This document shows positions 52,904-64,000 of a DNA stretch of 64,000 nucleotides, one piece after another. The position numbers were made by a program, and so were the translations under genes. Each line of letters starts with the position of its first letter. The first letter of the stretch is position 1. This DNA comes from Siniperca chuatsi. Lineage: Eukaryota; Chordata; Actinopteri; Centrarchiformes; Sinipercidae. The notes below the pieces were generated by a model that did no database searches, had not been told where the DNA came from, and saw only the letters and a program-made list of their open reading frames with translations. The stretch covers positions 22,787,066-22,851,065 of the forward strand of contig NC_058063.1 of NCBI RefSeq assembly GCF_020085105.1, in the 5' to 3' direction.

Positions 52904-55527
52904 CTAATCATCAAGCTTTGCCTGCTCGAACATTTTTTACACAACGTCACAGCATTTGTCAGCTTGTTTGTTGGGTTTTGTCACAGATTTTGTTTCAGTT
53001 GACACGTGAACCTTAAATTAGAGCACGAAACAAAGAAAACAATTGTTGATAAAAGTTACAACAGTTGTTGTTTTTGTATTCTCAGTGTTTCCTGCAGTTT
53101 CTCTGGCTGTTGACTTGGGTTTAAATTATTTGGCTCTGAAACAAAAACTCTGGGTTCTTGATCAGTCCTACATTTACAGGAGATGAGGGTTTTTCTGCGA
53201 TCATTGTGGATGTGGGATCAATTTATTGTTCATTTATTTCATTTGTGCATAACTTGGTAATATAATGTTCTCCACTATGACTAGTGGGCAGCACATGCGC
53301 ATGGATTTGCTCTTACGTGCTTTCTCTCTCGACAGCAGGGCGTGAGTTTTAAAATACTCCACGATCTGCTCGCCATCCTCTGGATCGAGCTTCATGATAG
53401 CGGCTGCCAGGCTGAGAGACAAACAGGCGGTTAGACAGTGAAATAGTGTGTAGCAAAAGTCCATTTTCTTATTGAAAGCCCCAAAGTTGTGGTCCAGTCA
53501 GTCGTCCCCTCCCAAGAGAATTAAATGCTGTTGTGTCCAACAAACCTTTGCATCACGTCCAACCCGTTCTCACTCCCAAAGAGTCAGATAGGGCAGCTTG
53601 GTCAGTGGCTGTACGCTTCGAACTACGACGCCGTAGTTATCCCTCTAGGGTCATTTCTGGAGGCGACCCTCTAGCATAATGTTTTGATGTGCCGTCAAAG
53701 TCGGGTGACGTAGTATAAAGAGTGTGAAAAGTCTGCGCAGGAGGTCGGGGTGTTTGGATGGGTCAAACACAGGACTTCCACCCAGGAGGCTGCTGTTCGT
53801 TTCCTGTGGGAAACCAATCGTCAGCGTAACTTACATACCTAACGTATTTATTTTAACCCAAACCACGATCTTTTCCTGAACCTAACCAAGTAGTTTTGGT
53901 GCCTAAAGCTAACCAAACTGCAACTGTTTTACAACGTTAACCACGTGTTTTACTTTGACGTTGCATATTTATTATTGCTAACTTGACCGCGGAGCCCTGC
54001 ACGCTACAGGGGTACACAGAGCGTCATAGTTTGAAGTGTAGGGCCACTGACTAGCTGCTGCATTTGACGACTTGGGAGTGAGAAAGTGTTGACACATCTC
54101 AAGTTGACTGAGATAAGTTCAGGTCAAGTCCAGTCTCCCCAGATATTTTGACTTCTTTTGACCTGCAGATCGCTGATCAGGTAAGAAAAGATGTCACAGT
54201 CAGGTATCTGTTTATCAACATCTCTCATGCAAATCTGATGAGTTTAAATGTAAATTAAAGAGTTAAAACGACTTTATGATCTGATCTGTTTTCAGGGACA
54301 CTGCAGTGGGCGTGGCTAAAACACCGACCAGCTCTGACATGACTGACAGTATGCAAATCAGACAGGCAGTGATGTCATCAACACACGTTTATATAGATGA
54401 TATCTTAGAGGAAAGGATGTTAATGTTTTTGTCATCCTCAGAGGGCACACAGAGTATGAAATGTCAGAATTAATTGATCTGTATCTAAACAGAAATTAAA
54501 TTAATCCTGTTGTCTCAATCAGCTTCAAAGCACTTCCTGTTTGACACCAGATTGACAGGTGGATTAGGACACACACCTGTCAGCCTGTAATCCCTCAGCT
54601 AACAAAGAGCTGTCTGTCTTAGTTTATTCAGTAGTTCTTCTTTAGTTCAGAAAGCAGCAGCAAAGATTTTTCCTGGATATATCTATTGGTGGACGACGAC
54701 AAACTGTGTTTGCACGCGGCCAATAAATCCAATAAATCATAACGTCTGATATGAAAACAAAGCTGAACAGCAGTTTCTCAAGTACTGTTTTCTACAGCTT
54801 TATACTTCTTCTCCATTACATTTTAGCAGGAAATATTGTACTTTGTTTTATTTTTGTTATAAAAAGTGAGAAGCTTGTGTAATAGGAATATTCCAACCTG
54901 TTTTTAATGTAAATTGTATCAAGAATTCTTGTGCCACAAGCTGCCTTATTCTCTCGTGTTTCAAGACAGGTTTAAATTTTATGACTGCACTGCAAAATAA
55001 CATTTTTAGAATTCAGTTATATGGCAGATTAAACAGCCCACAACACAGGAACTACTAAACACTTACTACTAAGGTATAAAGTAGTTAAAACTAGCTCCAT
55101 CTCGACCGGCTACAACTAAAATGCGGAATGCATCACTGATAATAATCCTATTATGTGTAACACTATGAAAGGGCCATTTGGAATTTTTTTACTGGAAGTA
55201 TATTTTGCTGATAATACTTCTATACTTTAAAGTACATTTGACTCGTAATGGAGTATTTTACATTGTCGTATTACTACTTTTACTTAAGTAAAAGATCCGA
55301 GTTCTTCTTTCGCCACCAAATCCAAAAAACTCAACACAGCTCACAGGTAAGTTGTATTTCAGAGTAAACAACAGGACTAAAGATGAGAGTTTATGGTTAA
55401 ACCACATGAGGAGAGACTGAGCATGTCACTAAAATGAACTGAGACATGAAAGCATAGAGAGAGCCGTCATTGAAGTTTTGATAGATGTTATCTGTGATGG
55501 AGGAATGTACATATTAATACCATCAAA

Positions 55528-55589
<62 letters not shown>

Positions 55590-58500
55590 CTTGCTGAAAC
55601 CAGCCTATTTGCATAATGATAAACAGAAAGCTACTGGCGCACCCGTCAGCTGGTTAACATTTCCATACACAAACACACTCGACTGACACTAACACACTTA
55701 TCTACACAAGCTCATTATTAAAGGGAAAATCCACCTTTAACTGTTTAAATTTTTTTTATAAATTGTTAAGATGGACTCGGTGAAGCGTTTGGGCTCAAGT
55801 TAAACTGCAACACCATAAGAATGAAATGAGTTCCAAATTATAGTTTTTGGTCGCATGTTGCACAGGTATTTTCTTTCAGAGCTGGTGTGGACACTTTCAG
55901 GCATACCCTCGTGGACCTTTGTGGCTATGAAGACGTAGAAAGTATAATTTTTATAATTTTAAAGGGTTATTTCAGATTTTTTGAAGTGGGATCGCATGAG
56001 GTACGTATCCATAGTCAGTGTTTTACCTACAGTAGAAATCAAAGTTTACGCTATATTTAGAATATTTTCACCGCTTTACGGTGCTGTCACACAGCCCTTT
56101 CTGATGAGGAACTGAAGCCTTATATCCATTTATGGTCTCTTTAAATCCATCAGACTCCTTTGACAAAAACAGCAATTTTAGCAGCGGTAGAACAGCAGCT
56201 CCCTTGTTCTGCGAGGTAAAATTGCTGTTTTTGTCAAAGGAGTCTGGTGGCTTTAGAGAGAGTGATATAAGGCTTCAGTTTCCCATCAGAAAGGCTGTCT
56301 GACAGCAAGGTAAAGCAGTGAAAATATTCTAAATATAGCTTAAACTGATATTGTTTTGTTTTAGGTTGAGCAGTTCATTGCTTAGCTTCTGTGCCGGTAC
56401 TCCTGTCTGCTTCTCCAAACTGTGGATGCGCTGACCGCCGTCTACTGTAGGTAAAACACTGACGATGGAGAAGTACCTCATGCAAGCCCACTTCAAAAAT
56501 GAACCCTTTAAGGCACTTACAGGGGTGAAGTAAATTTGTGCTAATCTTTTGCATCAAGTTCAACATGGTGAACGTTGACACGTTAATTACACCGTTGATA
56601 GTAGCAAACTGTCTTTACAGAGCTGACTTTTGACCGTGAACAGAGAGCCGGAGAGTCCAAAATAGATGACGCTATCGTAGCTTATTAGCTGTGTGTCACC
56701 ATCCAGTTTTATTTAAGCTCCTCTGTCAGAATATAAACTGCTCCACAACAGAGACCTGGTTTACACACATTTAGGAGACAGGAGTCTATGGTTATTATCC
56801 TGTTAGTGACCATTAGCAAGTTTGTTAGCAAGCTTGCTAGCTTGGAGACTTTTTTCCTTCCTTCAGTAACTCTTTATTGAATCAAATGATGTTTCAGTCC
56901 TGAGGACAAATCGTCAGGGGGAGTAAACAGCCCAGTGCAGAGATAAATAGAAAGCAGTTAGAAGGAGAGCTTTTGTGACTGACTAGCTCTAGCATGTCCC
57001 TGACTGGCTAGCTCATTAGCAGTTAGCATGCCAGCTACAGTACTTCACCAACTAGCTCAGTGTGTAGTCACTACATCACCAACTTGTAGCACCAAATATT
57101 TCGCAAATGAATTTCGAAGTGTCACTCTCTGGCGTGACCGGGCCTTTATGGAAAAATCACACATACTTAGGAGGACATCATATTTACTTACATTCCCCTG
57201 AAGCCAAAACTTTATGACCATAAGCGGCAACAAACATGTGAACTTGTCCATGTACGCAAAGACCCAATGTAGCATAAACAACCTAACCTTTATCAAAAAA
57301 CAAAAGTCTTAATCCTAAATTATAATACTTGGCCTTGTGGGGACCCGCGTTTTGTCCCCAAATGGGGACCCACGTCCCCACAATGTGAGTGTGTGAAAAG
57401 ATGTATGTCCTCACAATGTGATTAATATAAATGCACACACACACGTGCAGCAGCTGCTAAACCACTGAAATGTAAAGAGAGACGCAACAGCTGCGGTCAG
57501 GCCTCCTGCTATAAATAACATGAGCTGGTACAAGACAAACGAGACAACAGTGGTGGAACAAGTACTCAGATCTTTTACTTAAAAGTAAAAGTAAAATACC
57601 ACAATGAAAAAATCTTCAAAATCTTACTAAAGTAAAAATACAGTATTAGCAGAAAAGTACTAAAAGTATCAAAAGTAAATGTACTCATTATGCAAAATGG
57701 CGTATGTGTTATTTATTATATATTTATTGTTGTAATGTTATTCCTGATTCATTACTGTATGTTGTCAAGGTAGAGGTAATTTTAACAACTGTATATACTG
57801 TTGGCTAGTTTCATCTATAACAAAGCATATGTTATAAACTGATCACATGTGTGATCTTGATCTGAAAAGTAAGTAGTAACTAAAGTTAAAAGTACAATAT
57901 TTCCCTCTGAAACGTAGTGGAGTAGAAGTAAAATACCTCAGATTTGTACAGAACTTGAGTAAATGTACTTCAAGACAACACACACACACACAGACGCTGA
58001 TCTTTGATATGCACACCAAAGGAAATAATAGAGAGGAAAATGAGTCAAAGGGAAACAAAACAATAAAAAACATTATTTAAAGAGAAAAGAGCACCTTCAG
58101 TATACCAAACCTTTTTAAAAGAGCTCTTGAAAACAATAAAATAATTTTCTTTCTATTTTCCGATAAGGTAAAGGGTCAGCTTTGTCTGCCCAAAGAAAGT
58201 TAACGAAACAAAACAAATTTCTTTTTTGTTCAAACTAAAGCCACTTCACTCAAGATAAATAAGGGCAACAATCTACAACAGGAAAAAATGAATAATTCAG
58301 ACGTAGACATGTGTCTGCAGCTGTGGGAGTTTAAAATTGAAAGAATTCACTGGAATAATCTCATGTAATGCACGTCAGTGAAAATCACAAACATTTTTAG
58401 ACAACGGTGGCTTAAAAAACACACTCCGAGCAGACTTTACCTCTGTTTTAACCTTTACATGCCCTCTGCAAGGGGTCGAGATCTTCATGCTTTCTTTATT

Positions 58501-58635
58501 TACCGCTACGACACGCGCCTCATACCAAGCGGAGGGGTGAGTTTGTAGAAACATTGAGAAAAGACAACAAAAACACACTGGGACGCAGGTTTGTAGGTCG
58601 TACCTGGGATGAAACAGGTTGTCGGCGTTGTCCAT
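50273..58635 (-). CDS. aimp1: AIMP1 (p43/EMAP-II), synthetase-complex scaffold
   Basis: Non-catalytic component of the multi-aminoacyl-tRNA synthetase complex. It binds tRNA and arginyl-tRNA synthetase and is the precursor of the cytokine EMAP-II. Coding exons, minus strand: 58635-58604 ([10 protein letters not shown]), 53411-53317 ([20 protein letters not shown]), 52849-52736 (leucine-zipper coiled coil, [20 protein letters not shown]), 52237-52058 (Pro/Ser then Arg/Lys-rich linker), 51958-51759 ([20 protein letters not shown], start of the tRNA-binding OB fold), 51206-51035 ([24 protein letters not shown]) and 50439-50273 ([13 protein letters not shown], end NCIIR). Phases fit, 319 aa (human 312). 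PTSDS just before the OB domain resembles the mammalian EMAP-II cleavage site. Exon 4 uses the acceptor 'ccaag/gc' rather than 'ttcag/cc', because only that keeps the linker frame. Exon 1 lies 5.2 kb upstream of exon 2. Confidence 0.95.
52505..52690. repeat. 'gtgaggac ... ggtttagggt' fish repeat
   Basis: In aimp1 intron 3. Contains 'tccttgtgaggact', 'gggttgagacttggtttt', 'agggttaagg' and 'gcattatgtcactgaggg', followed directly by (TG)n. Same family as 45,840-45,990 and 62,940-63,180. Confidence 0.6.
52696..52733. repeat. (TG)n next to aimp1 exon 3 donor
   Basis: About 38 bases of TG on the plus strand, i.e. (CA)n in the aimp1 transcript, beginning right at the donor GTACAC. Confidence 0.9.
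52854..52900. repeat. (CA)n next to aimp1 exon 3 acceptor
   Basis: About 47 bases of CA on the plus strand, i.e. (UG)n in the aimp1 transcript. It ends five bases from the acceptor AG and so replaces the normal pyrimidine tract. Confidence 0.9.
53561..54094. mobile_element. MITE-like element with inverted ends
   Basis: 'ttctcactcccaa' (53567-53579) and 'ttgggagtgagaa' (54072-54084) are perfect inverse complements. Inside them 'cagtggctgtacgcttcgaa' and 'tttgaagtgtagggccactga' are also inverted. About 530 bp, non-coding, in aimp1 intron 1. Confidence 0.7.
55015..55318 (+). repeat. AAGTA-rich fish repeat, truncated copy
   Basis: 3' part of the family seen at 59,788, ending 'tacttaagtaaaagatccga' and a CACC end. 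In aimp1 intron 1. Confidence 0.55.
55528..55587. repeat. (CA)n microsatellite
   Basis: About 54 bases of CA in aimp1 intron 1. Confidence 0.9.
55959..56511. mobile_element. Foldback (long inverted repeat) element
   Basis: About 550 bp, nearly all inverted repeat. The left arm carries 'tttttgaagtggg', 'gtcagtgttttacctacagt', 'atatttagaatattttcac' and 'gactcctttgacaaaaacag'. The right arm carries their complements in reverse order, around a short centre at ~56,195. Non-coding. In aimp1 intron 1. Confidence 0.8.
56540..57150. mobile_element. Non-autonomous DNA element, copy 2
   Basis: Related to 48,395-48,960 over 'tataaactgctccaca' and 'gacctggtttacacaca', in the same orientation. Non-coding. 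In aimp1 intron 1. Confidence 0.55.
57340..57440. repeat. GGGGACC repeat fragment
   Basis: 'ttgtccccaaatggggaccc' and 'cccacgtccccacaatgtga', the GGGGACC-type repeat, here in inverted form. Confidence 0.55.
57548..57985 (-). repeat. AAGTA-rich fish repeat, inverse copy
   Basis: Starts 'gtggtggaacaagtactcag' with many 'agtaaaagta' units and ends near 'ttgagtaaatgtacttcaag'. Inverse orientation to the copies at 59,788 and 61,540. In aimp1 intron 1. Confidence 0.65.
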
Positions 58636-58639
58636 GTCG

Positions 58640-59780
58640 GACGATGTTGTCGGTCGGCCGGTCAGAGACAGAAAGCACAGTCTGTCTTCAGCTGAGACAC
58701 TGTACTCTGGCAGCTGTCTGTTTCCATCTCCAGCTGGAGTCAACACCGTTTGTGGTTGGAGGTCAAAGGTCAAACACCCCCCCTTTAAAAACCCAGAACC
58801 AGGCTCTATGATTTGGTTCTGACTGGAAACTTAAACTCGCTGATTGATTCAAATTGAACGAGATCTAATCAAATAAAACGTGTTTTATCTGTTTTATTAT
58901 GGTGAAAACTGTGTTTTTCACATATTTTACGTATATTTTTAGACCCTTCAGACAGATAACTATCTGTCTATACATAAGTATAAATAACTACAACTATACA
59001 GTATAATTATTGTTTTTATTGTTATTATTGAATCACTGCACAACAAATACTATCAAACGGGGCAGGGAAAATCATATCTGACATCTTTAAATTCATGTAT
59101 GTCTGAGTATATACAGCTAATGTATGTAGTTTGTATATATGTGAATGTCTTTGTGTAACATATCATATCTTTTATAAGACTGTATTTTTTTAATGTGCAA
59201 ACAAAGAAATTCCACCGACTCTTGCCACATGGGCATTAAAGTGAAGTGATTATTAGTATCATTAGGATTAATTTTGTTATCAGTTATTATTATTAGTCCT
59301 ATACCTCAGTATTTCTTGCTGTAGTAGTAGTGTGCAGTGGTAAACAAATAGCCCTCCAACAAAAGCTGAAACATTTTCCTTTTCATCGTTTGCATCAAAG
59401 CTTTTGCATAATTTGTCAGAACTCCACTGCAGCTAGATGTTTTAGCACTCTAACAGACACGGCGTGCTGATAAAACAATAATAACAACGGTATTTTCATT
59501 CAACCATAAATGCAACAGGTCAGTGTTTATTTAGAGGAGATAACCCATCAGTTACAATTCAAGTCTCATATATATATATAGTGAACACAAAGCATACGTT
59601 TGTGTACATGAGCAGTTTTTTGGCCAAATGAGTTTTACAGCAACACAAGCTGCTGTAACTCTGTTAGCGCTCACTAGCTAATGAGAAGAATAATAAGCAT
59701 CCAGCTTTGTAAATCTGGTTTATTCTTCAAAGAAATAAAATACTTACTGAACTTAACCTTTATTTCACTCCAACATATAC
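58640..59780. other. Upstream of aimp1, no gene seen
   Basis: The aimp1 promoter should lie just above 58,640. No TATA box or strong CpG cluster is evident. The rest is AT-rich with no recognised coding sequence. Confidence 0.35.
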
Positions 59781-59787
59781 AATATAT

Positions 59788-60180
59788 ATGTGGTGGAATG
59801 TAACTAGTACATTTACTCAAGTGCTGTACTTAAGTACAATTTCGAGGTACTTCTACTTTACCTGAATATTTCCATTTCATGCTACTTTATACTTCGACTC
59901 CACTACACTTATGTGACAACATCAGCTACTAGTTACTTTGCAGATTCAGAATTATAACACAAAATATAAATCAACTAATAAAGAAAGATGTATTATTATG
60001 GATTACATTACCCAGCAGTATATAAAGTAGCTGAAATGAGCTCCACCTTTACCAGCTGCAGCATTAAAGTGATAATCTAATATTTTGATACTAATACGTT
60101 GGTACTTTTACTTATGACAGAGTATTTCTACTCTGTGGTTTTGCTACTTTTACATAAGTAAAAGATCTGAGTACTTTTTT
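59788..60180 (+). repeat. AAGTA-rich fish repeat, full-type copy
   Basis: From 'gtggtggaatgtaactagta' to 'acataagtaaaagatctgag', with the usual 'ctactttatacttcgactcc' and 'cagattcagaattataacac' blocks. Non-coding. Confidence 0.7.
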
Positions 60181-60189
60181 AAGTAATGA

Positions 60190-61530
60190 TTATCTGAGTC
60201 ACTATATTTGTGTGTGTGTGTGTTTTACTATACATAAAACAATACCTTTCTGTACATATAAAATAGTATTTGCTTGTGCCACTAATATTTATTACTGTGC
60301 ATTATAATTGTATAGTGTATATTTAGCACATATTAGGGTTATTGTATTTTGTTTCTTGTCTATCGATCTGTTACCAGCTGAGGTTAGGAGGGAAGCTAGA
60401 AACCTCTTCAGTGTCATTCAAAGCTTCAGTACGCAGAGAATGTGTATGTGTGTATATAAAATATGGAGTCAGTGCAGCAGTGTGATGTGTTTGAGGGGTT
60501 TTTCAGTACACAATCAGCCCCCTCTTTTGGAAGAAACCAAGTACTGCAACCACAGCCACATCCCAAACTTCCCCTTCGTTGTACTTCCTCGTCCTGGTTT
60601 ATTGTCAGTGGCTCATTACCTCTCTGGCACTTCTCTAACATGGCGGAGCGTTCCTCATAACCATTCTGGTTTGCGCCATGAATGTTTTGCTGAACCGAAA
60701 GGCCTTTTGGAAAATAGCCAATTTCTTTAAACATGTTAGAAACAACACACACACACACACACATATTCAGTTCTGCATCAGGATCCATGTGGTTTTACCA
60801 TCTGGTGGAAATAAAATAGTAATGAATGTAACACAAATTTGAATTAATTCACAATTCTTTGACAAAATAATAATAAACAGCTTTGGTGTGAGTGTTGTGT
60901 TGTCTAAATGCCTGAATCCAAAGTTTGCTCGTGATATGTCTATTTATTTTTTATTTTTTGTCATATTGACCTTAACCCTAAAAGCATTTATAATAAAAAT
61001 AATAATAATTTATAATTTAATGAACCCATTAAATTATATTTTCTGATAACTTTACCTCCCTATAACAGTCTAAAAGATGTTTCAAAGCACGATCCAAGGA
61101 TATACATGAATTCTGGTGGAGAGATCCTCTTTTTTTTTGTGCCTAAAACAGTCAAATTTGACCAGAATTAAGCTCAAAATACCTGAATCAGCCTCAATAA
61201 TAATTCAGTGTTTGATGACAATCAGATTGCCTACAGACAGGAAGTGGGTTGTAAAATTCAGACCACTAATCCCTGAGTCATTAGTATCAGTGATATCAAT
61301 CTTCCTACATATGTAATTAAGTTAGTTTGTTTTGGTGACTCAATGCCTCTTCAAACTCTGTCAAGGGAATCTCAGCAGCAAGAAATTAGAGCGCTGCAGC
61401 TGCAGGTTAACGAGTTTTGTATGCAAATAAGAATAATAAGAGTTAACCTTTCTCATACCAAACGATTCATTAGGTTAATAAGGAGATAATTATGTGACAT
61501 TTATCAGTCATCATTTTGACTTAGTCAGTC
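60190..61530. other. Intergenic, no gene seen
   Basis: Two overlapping ORFs of 120-140 codons at 60.3-60.8 kb on opposite strands have no recognisable family. A (CA)n run lies at ~60,745. Nothing else is recognised. Confidence 0.35.
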
Positions 61531-61539
61531 TTGGATTTA

Positions 61540-62140
61540 GCCGTGGTGGAGGGTAACTAAGTACATTTACTCAAGTACTGTAGGCCTACTTAAGTGCAAT
61601 TTTGATGTACTTGTAGACCTACTTTACTTGAGTATTTCCATTCTGTGCTACTTTATACTTCTACTCCACTACATCTCAGAGACAAATATTGTAGGCTACT
61701 TTTTACTCCAGTGGGCCTACATTTATCTGACACCTTTAGTTACTTTCCAGATAAAGATTTAACATAAAAAACACATGTGATAAATGTATAAAATACAACA
61801 CATTGTTAAAGATGAATCCATTGTTTTCCATTATTTTTGCCGTGTGGCCCTTCACAAAAAAACAAAACAGTACGGTTGTTATTTCCCCTCTAAACATCTC
61901 ACATCTCTTAGTTTTTTATTCTTTCCTCTCCCATTAATCATCTCACGACCCCTCACATTTATCTGATGACCTTTTGGAGGGGCCCGACCCCTAGGTTGAA
62001 AACCACTGGACTAAACTAGCTAACTGTAGCCTATATAAAGCAGTTAAAACTAGCTCCACCTCGAGCAGCTACAGCATTAAAATGCTGCTCTAACGTTGAT
62101 GCATTAGTATTAATAATCTAATAATGTCACATAGAATCGG
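61540..62140 (+). repeat. AAGTA-rich fish repeat, with insertion
   Basis: From 'cgtggtggagggtaactaag' to the 'gcattagtattaataatcta' block. The middle (~61,790-62,010) holds unrelated sequence. Non-coding. Confidence 0.65.
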
Positions 62141-62399
62141 ATATCAGTCAATGGGCTGCATAAACCGATTTTCTGTTAAGTTAAGGATCAATTCCAAATC
62201 CTACTTCCCTACTTCTACAACTTAAGTCAAATGTTGAATTTGTAGAGTTCAAAAGTCCAAATTTTTTGACTTAGAAAGTAAAAAAAAATCAATATAACAC
62301 CGCAATTTTTATTTTTCTTAATCCTAACTAAAATTCTGACTTGACATCAAACCTAAATTTTCTACCGTTTTTGTTTTTTCTGACGAAAACGGACTTATT

Positions 62400-62626
62400 T
62401 CTCCCATTTCACGGAAATTCCCGAGTGCTTCCGAACTCAGGTGAGTCACACGCCGTCAGCTCCGGAGGTGAGTCATCAGGGCGCGTCGCCGGAAGCAGCC
62501 GCACCATATTTGGATTCTGGCGGATACACGGGACATGTTAGTGCTTGACAGGATACACACGCAGTTTCTGGAGACGAGAAAGTGACGAGGTCCGAGTCGA
62601 AGAAGTTAAATTCTGCAATTTAAGCG
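62400..62626 (+). other. tbck: Probable tbck promoter and 5' non-coding exon
   Basis: CpG-rich stretch ending in a strong donor (AAGCG/GTGAGT, intron from 62627). In mammals TBCK lies head-to-head with AIMP1. Here aimp1 is on the minus strand and this exon starts on the plus strand 3.8 kb upstream of it, so tbck is the expected gene. No coding exon of it lies inside the window, so the name rests on synteny only. Confidence 0.4.
62413..62513 (+). promoter_or_regulatory. Clustered kB, AP-1, ETS and CArG-like sites
   Basis: GGAAATTCCC (62413-62422, kB consensus), TGAGTCA twice (62442-62448 and 62469-62475, AP-1), CCGGAAG (~62,489-62,495, ETS) and CCATATTTGG (62504-62513, perfect CArG box), all within ~100 bases before the probable tbck first-exon donor. 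Consensus matches only. Confidence 0.4.
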
Positions 62627-62844
62627 GTGAGTTTGTGTTTCTTCAACTCCACGCGCAGAAAGTTGAGCATGTTTTTACCTGTTTGATTATTATTTTTTTT
62701 TAAAAAGAGGCAGAAACGTGCCAAACAGCGTCCGACAGGTGTGTTTCTGAGTTCCTGAATATGTCGTCCTGCCCTTGTCGAAAGGAAGTACGTGCGCTTA
62801 ACATTTCCAACTTTTATTTTAGTTGTAAACACAACTTTTCATGC

Positions 62845-62845
<1 letters not shown>

Positions 62846-62910
<65 letters not shown>
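62846..62910. repeat. (TG)n microsatellite
   Basis: About 60 bases of TG followed by GA repeats. Confidence 0.9.
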
Positions 62911-62923
<13 letters not shown>

Positions 62924-62939
62924 TATTCATGTTCTTATA

Positions 62940-63180
62940 TCCCAGTGGGTCCCCATGGTTATAACTATGGGGACTTGTGTCACTGTGGGGACCAATATTG
63001 AGGTCCCCATGGTTAGAGACGGCTTCTTGACGGTTAAGACTTGGTTTTAGGGTTCAGGTTACAATTAGGCTAAGGTTAGGGTTAAGATTAGGCATTTAGT
63101 TGTGATGGTTAAGGTTGGGGTAAGGGGCTGGGGAAAGCATTACGTCCCCCACTGGGACAGTGAAACAAACTTATGTGTGT
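62940..63180. repeat. GGGGACC / TTAGGG-like fish repeat
   Basis: 'ctatggggacttgtgtcact', 'tgtggggaccaatattgagg' and a degenerate 'ggttagggttaag' run. Same family as 45,840 and 52,505. Adjacent to (TG)n, as those copies are. Confidence 0.65.
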
Positions 63181-63334
63181 GTGTAAATTTGTTGTTTTAC
63201 TCCTTTTATTTGGTGAAAATTAGCTCAGAAAACATCCACAGCTTCCAGCTCCTCACTTGTGAAGAGTTACGTACTTAGTGTAAGTTTTATTTAATAGTTT
63301 TTTTATTACTTTTTTTCCCGATTTTGCCAGTCAA

Positions 63335-63442
63335 TTAATCAATTGGTTAATCGATTTCCTTTAATCATTAAAAGTCATTCATTTTGTGAAAATCAGCAGA
63401 AATTCACTGCTTCCAGCTGCTAGACGAGTTCATACTTTTCTG

Positions 63443-63515
<73 letters not shown>

Positions 63516-63870
63516 TTAGATAAATATCTGTTATCTGGTACTTTTATTTAGTGCTGAAACAATTAGTCGATTTATCCATTGACAGAAATGAAATCGCCAG
63601 CGATTTGGATAATCGATTTATCCTTTGTCAGGCAAAAAGCCCAAACATTTGTTAGTTTGAGCTTCTCAAAATGTGAGGATTTGCTGTTTTTCTCTGTTTT
63701 ATATCATTCTAAACTGAATATCTTTGGGTTTTGGTCAGACAAAACAAACAATTTGAAGAACGTCAACATGGAATCTGGGAAAGTATAATTGATATTTTCA
63801 CTTCTCTCCGATACTTAGAATTAATTAATCAAAAAGTTTAGTGTAGTTGCAGCCCTACTTTTGCTATCAG
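63335..63870. repeat. Interspersed fish repeat with internal (TA)n
   Basis: Two pieces ('ttaatcaattggttaatcga' and 'attagtcgatttatccattg ... tgtagttgcagccct') flank a (TA)n tract at ~63,446-63,511. Related to 30,790-31,080. Confidence 0.55.
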
Positions 63871-64000
63871 TCAGAGAAAATGAAGTTTGTTAGTTGCAGT
63901 CCTGTAATACTTCCCCCTGTCGGTCTTGTGTTGGTGAATCAGTTCTAATTAGGGGGAAATTGAATTCTCGTGGTCTTAACTTCATTAGGGTTCATTTCTC

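Noticed and set aside
60308-60788. Two opposite ORFs of 140 and 120 codons
   Set aside because: They overlap on opposite strands, include simple repeats, and match no family I know.
62940-63120. Interstitial telomere block suggested by 'ggttagggttaag'
   Set aside because: Too short and degenerate. The motif is part of a dispersed fish repeat seen elsewhere in the window.

Overview
The window is teleost fish nuclear DNA, most likely from a spiny-rayed (percomorph) fish. The signs are intron-rich vertebrate genes, a fish-type NLRC3-like NACHT receptor, long (CA)n/(TG)n tracts, and many interspersed repeats typical of fish. Nothing prokaryotic is present. I see no convincing LTR retrovirus or Polinton copy. 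The gene order dkk2 - gimd1 - aimp1 - (probable tbck) matches human 4q24-q25, and complement factor I also maps to 4q25.

Layout. (1) 1.4-18.7 kb, plus strand: complement factor I (cfi), 17 coding exons. A minus-strand LINE of about 3.6 kb lies in intron 8. The next ~3.9 kb, carrying exons 9-16, is present twice in tandem. The copies carry different single-base frameshifts. Their outer edges fall exactly at the LINE end and at an (AT)n tract, so a false duplication in the assembly is at least as likely as a real one. (2) 19.13 kb: a lone exon-like ORF resembling a BED zinc finger. (3) 21.3-29.0 kb, minus strand: an NLRC3-like gene with an N-terminal exon, an eroded RING-like exon, a 1.8-kb NACHT exon and four LRR exons of exactly 174 nt each. 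(4) 29-38.7 kb: gene-poor DNA with a ~440-bp (CA)n tract, a ~36-unit 30/33-bp minisatellite and LINE fragments. (5) 38.85-41.6 kb, plus: dkk2 with a TATA promoter and a Ser-rich insertion in its second cysteine domain. (6) 43-47.8 kb: repeats only. (7) 47.8-49.8 kb, plus: gimd1, a GIMAP-like P-loop protein with altered nucleotide-binding motifs. (8) 50.3-58.6 kb, minus: aimp1, convergent with gimd1 and sharing a tiny poly(A) region with it. (9) 58.7-64 kb: repeats, then a CpG-rich first exon at 62.6 kb, best explained by synteny as tbck.

The genes are separate vertebrate loci, not an operon. cfi (complement regulation) and the NLR (cytosolic sensing) are immune genes. dkk2 is a secreted Wnt modulator. 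aimp1 is a tRNA-synthetase-complex scaffold. Exon boundaries come from reading splice sites by eye with reading phase checked across every junction. For cfi, nlr, dkk2, gimd1 and aimp1 the summed coding lengths are multiples of three.
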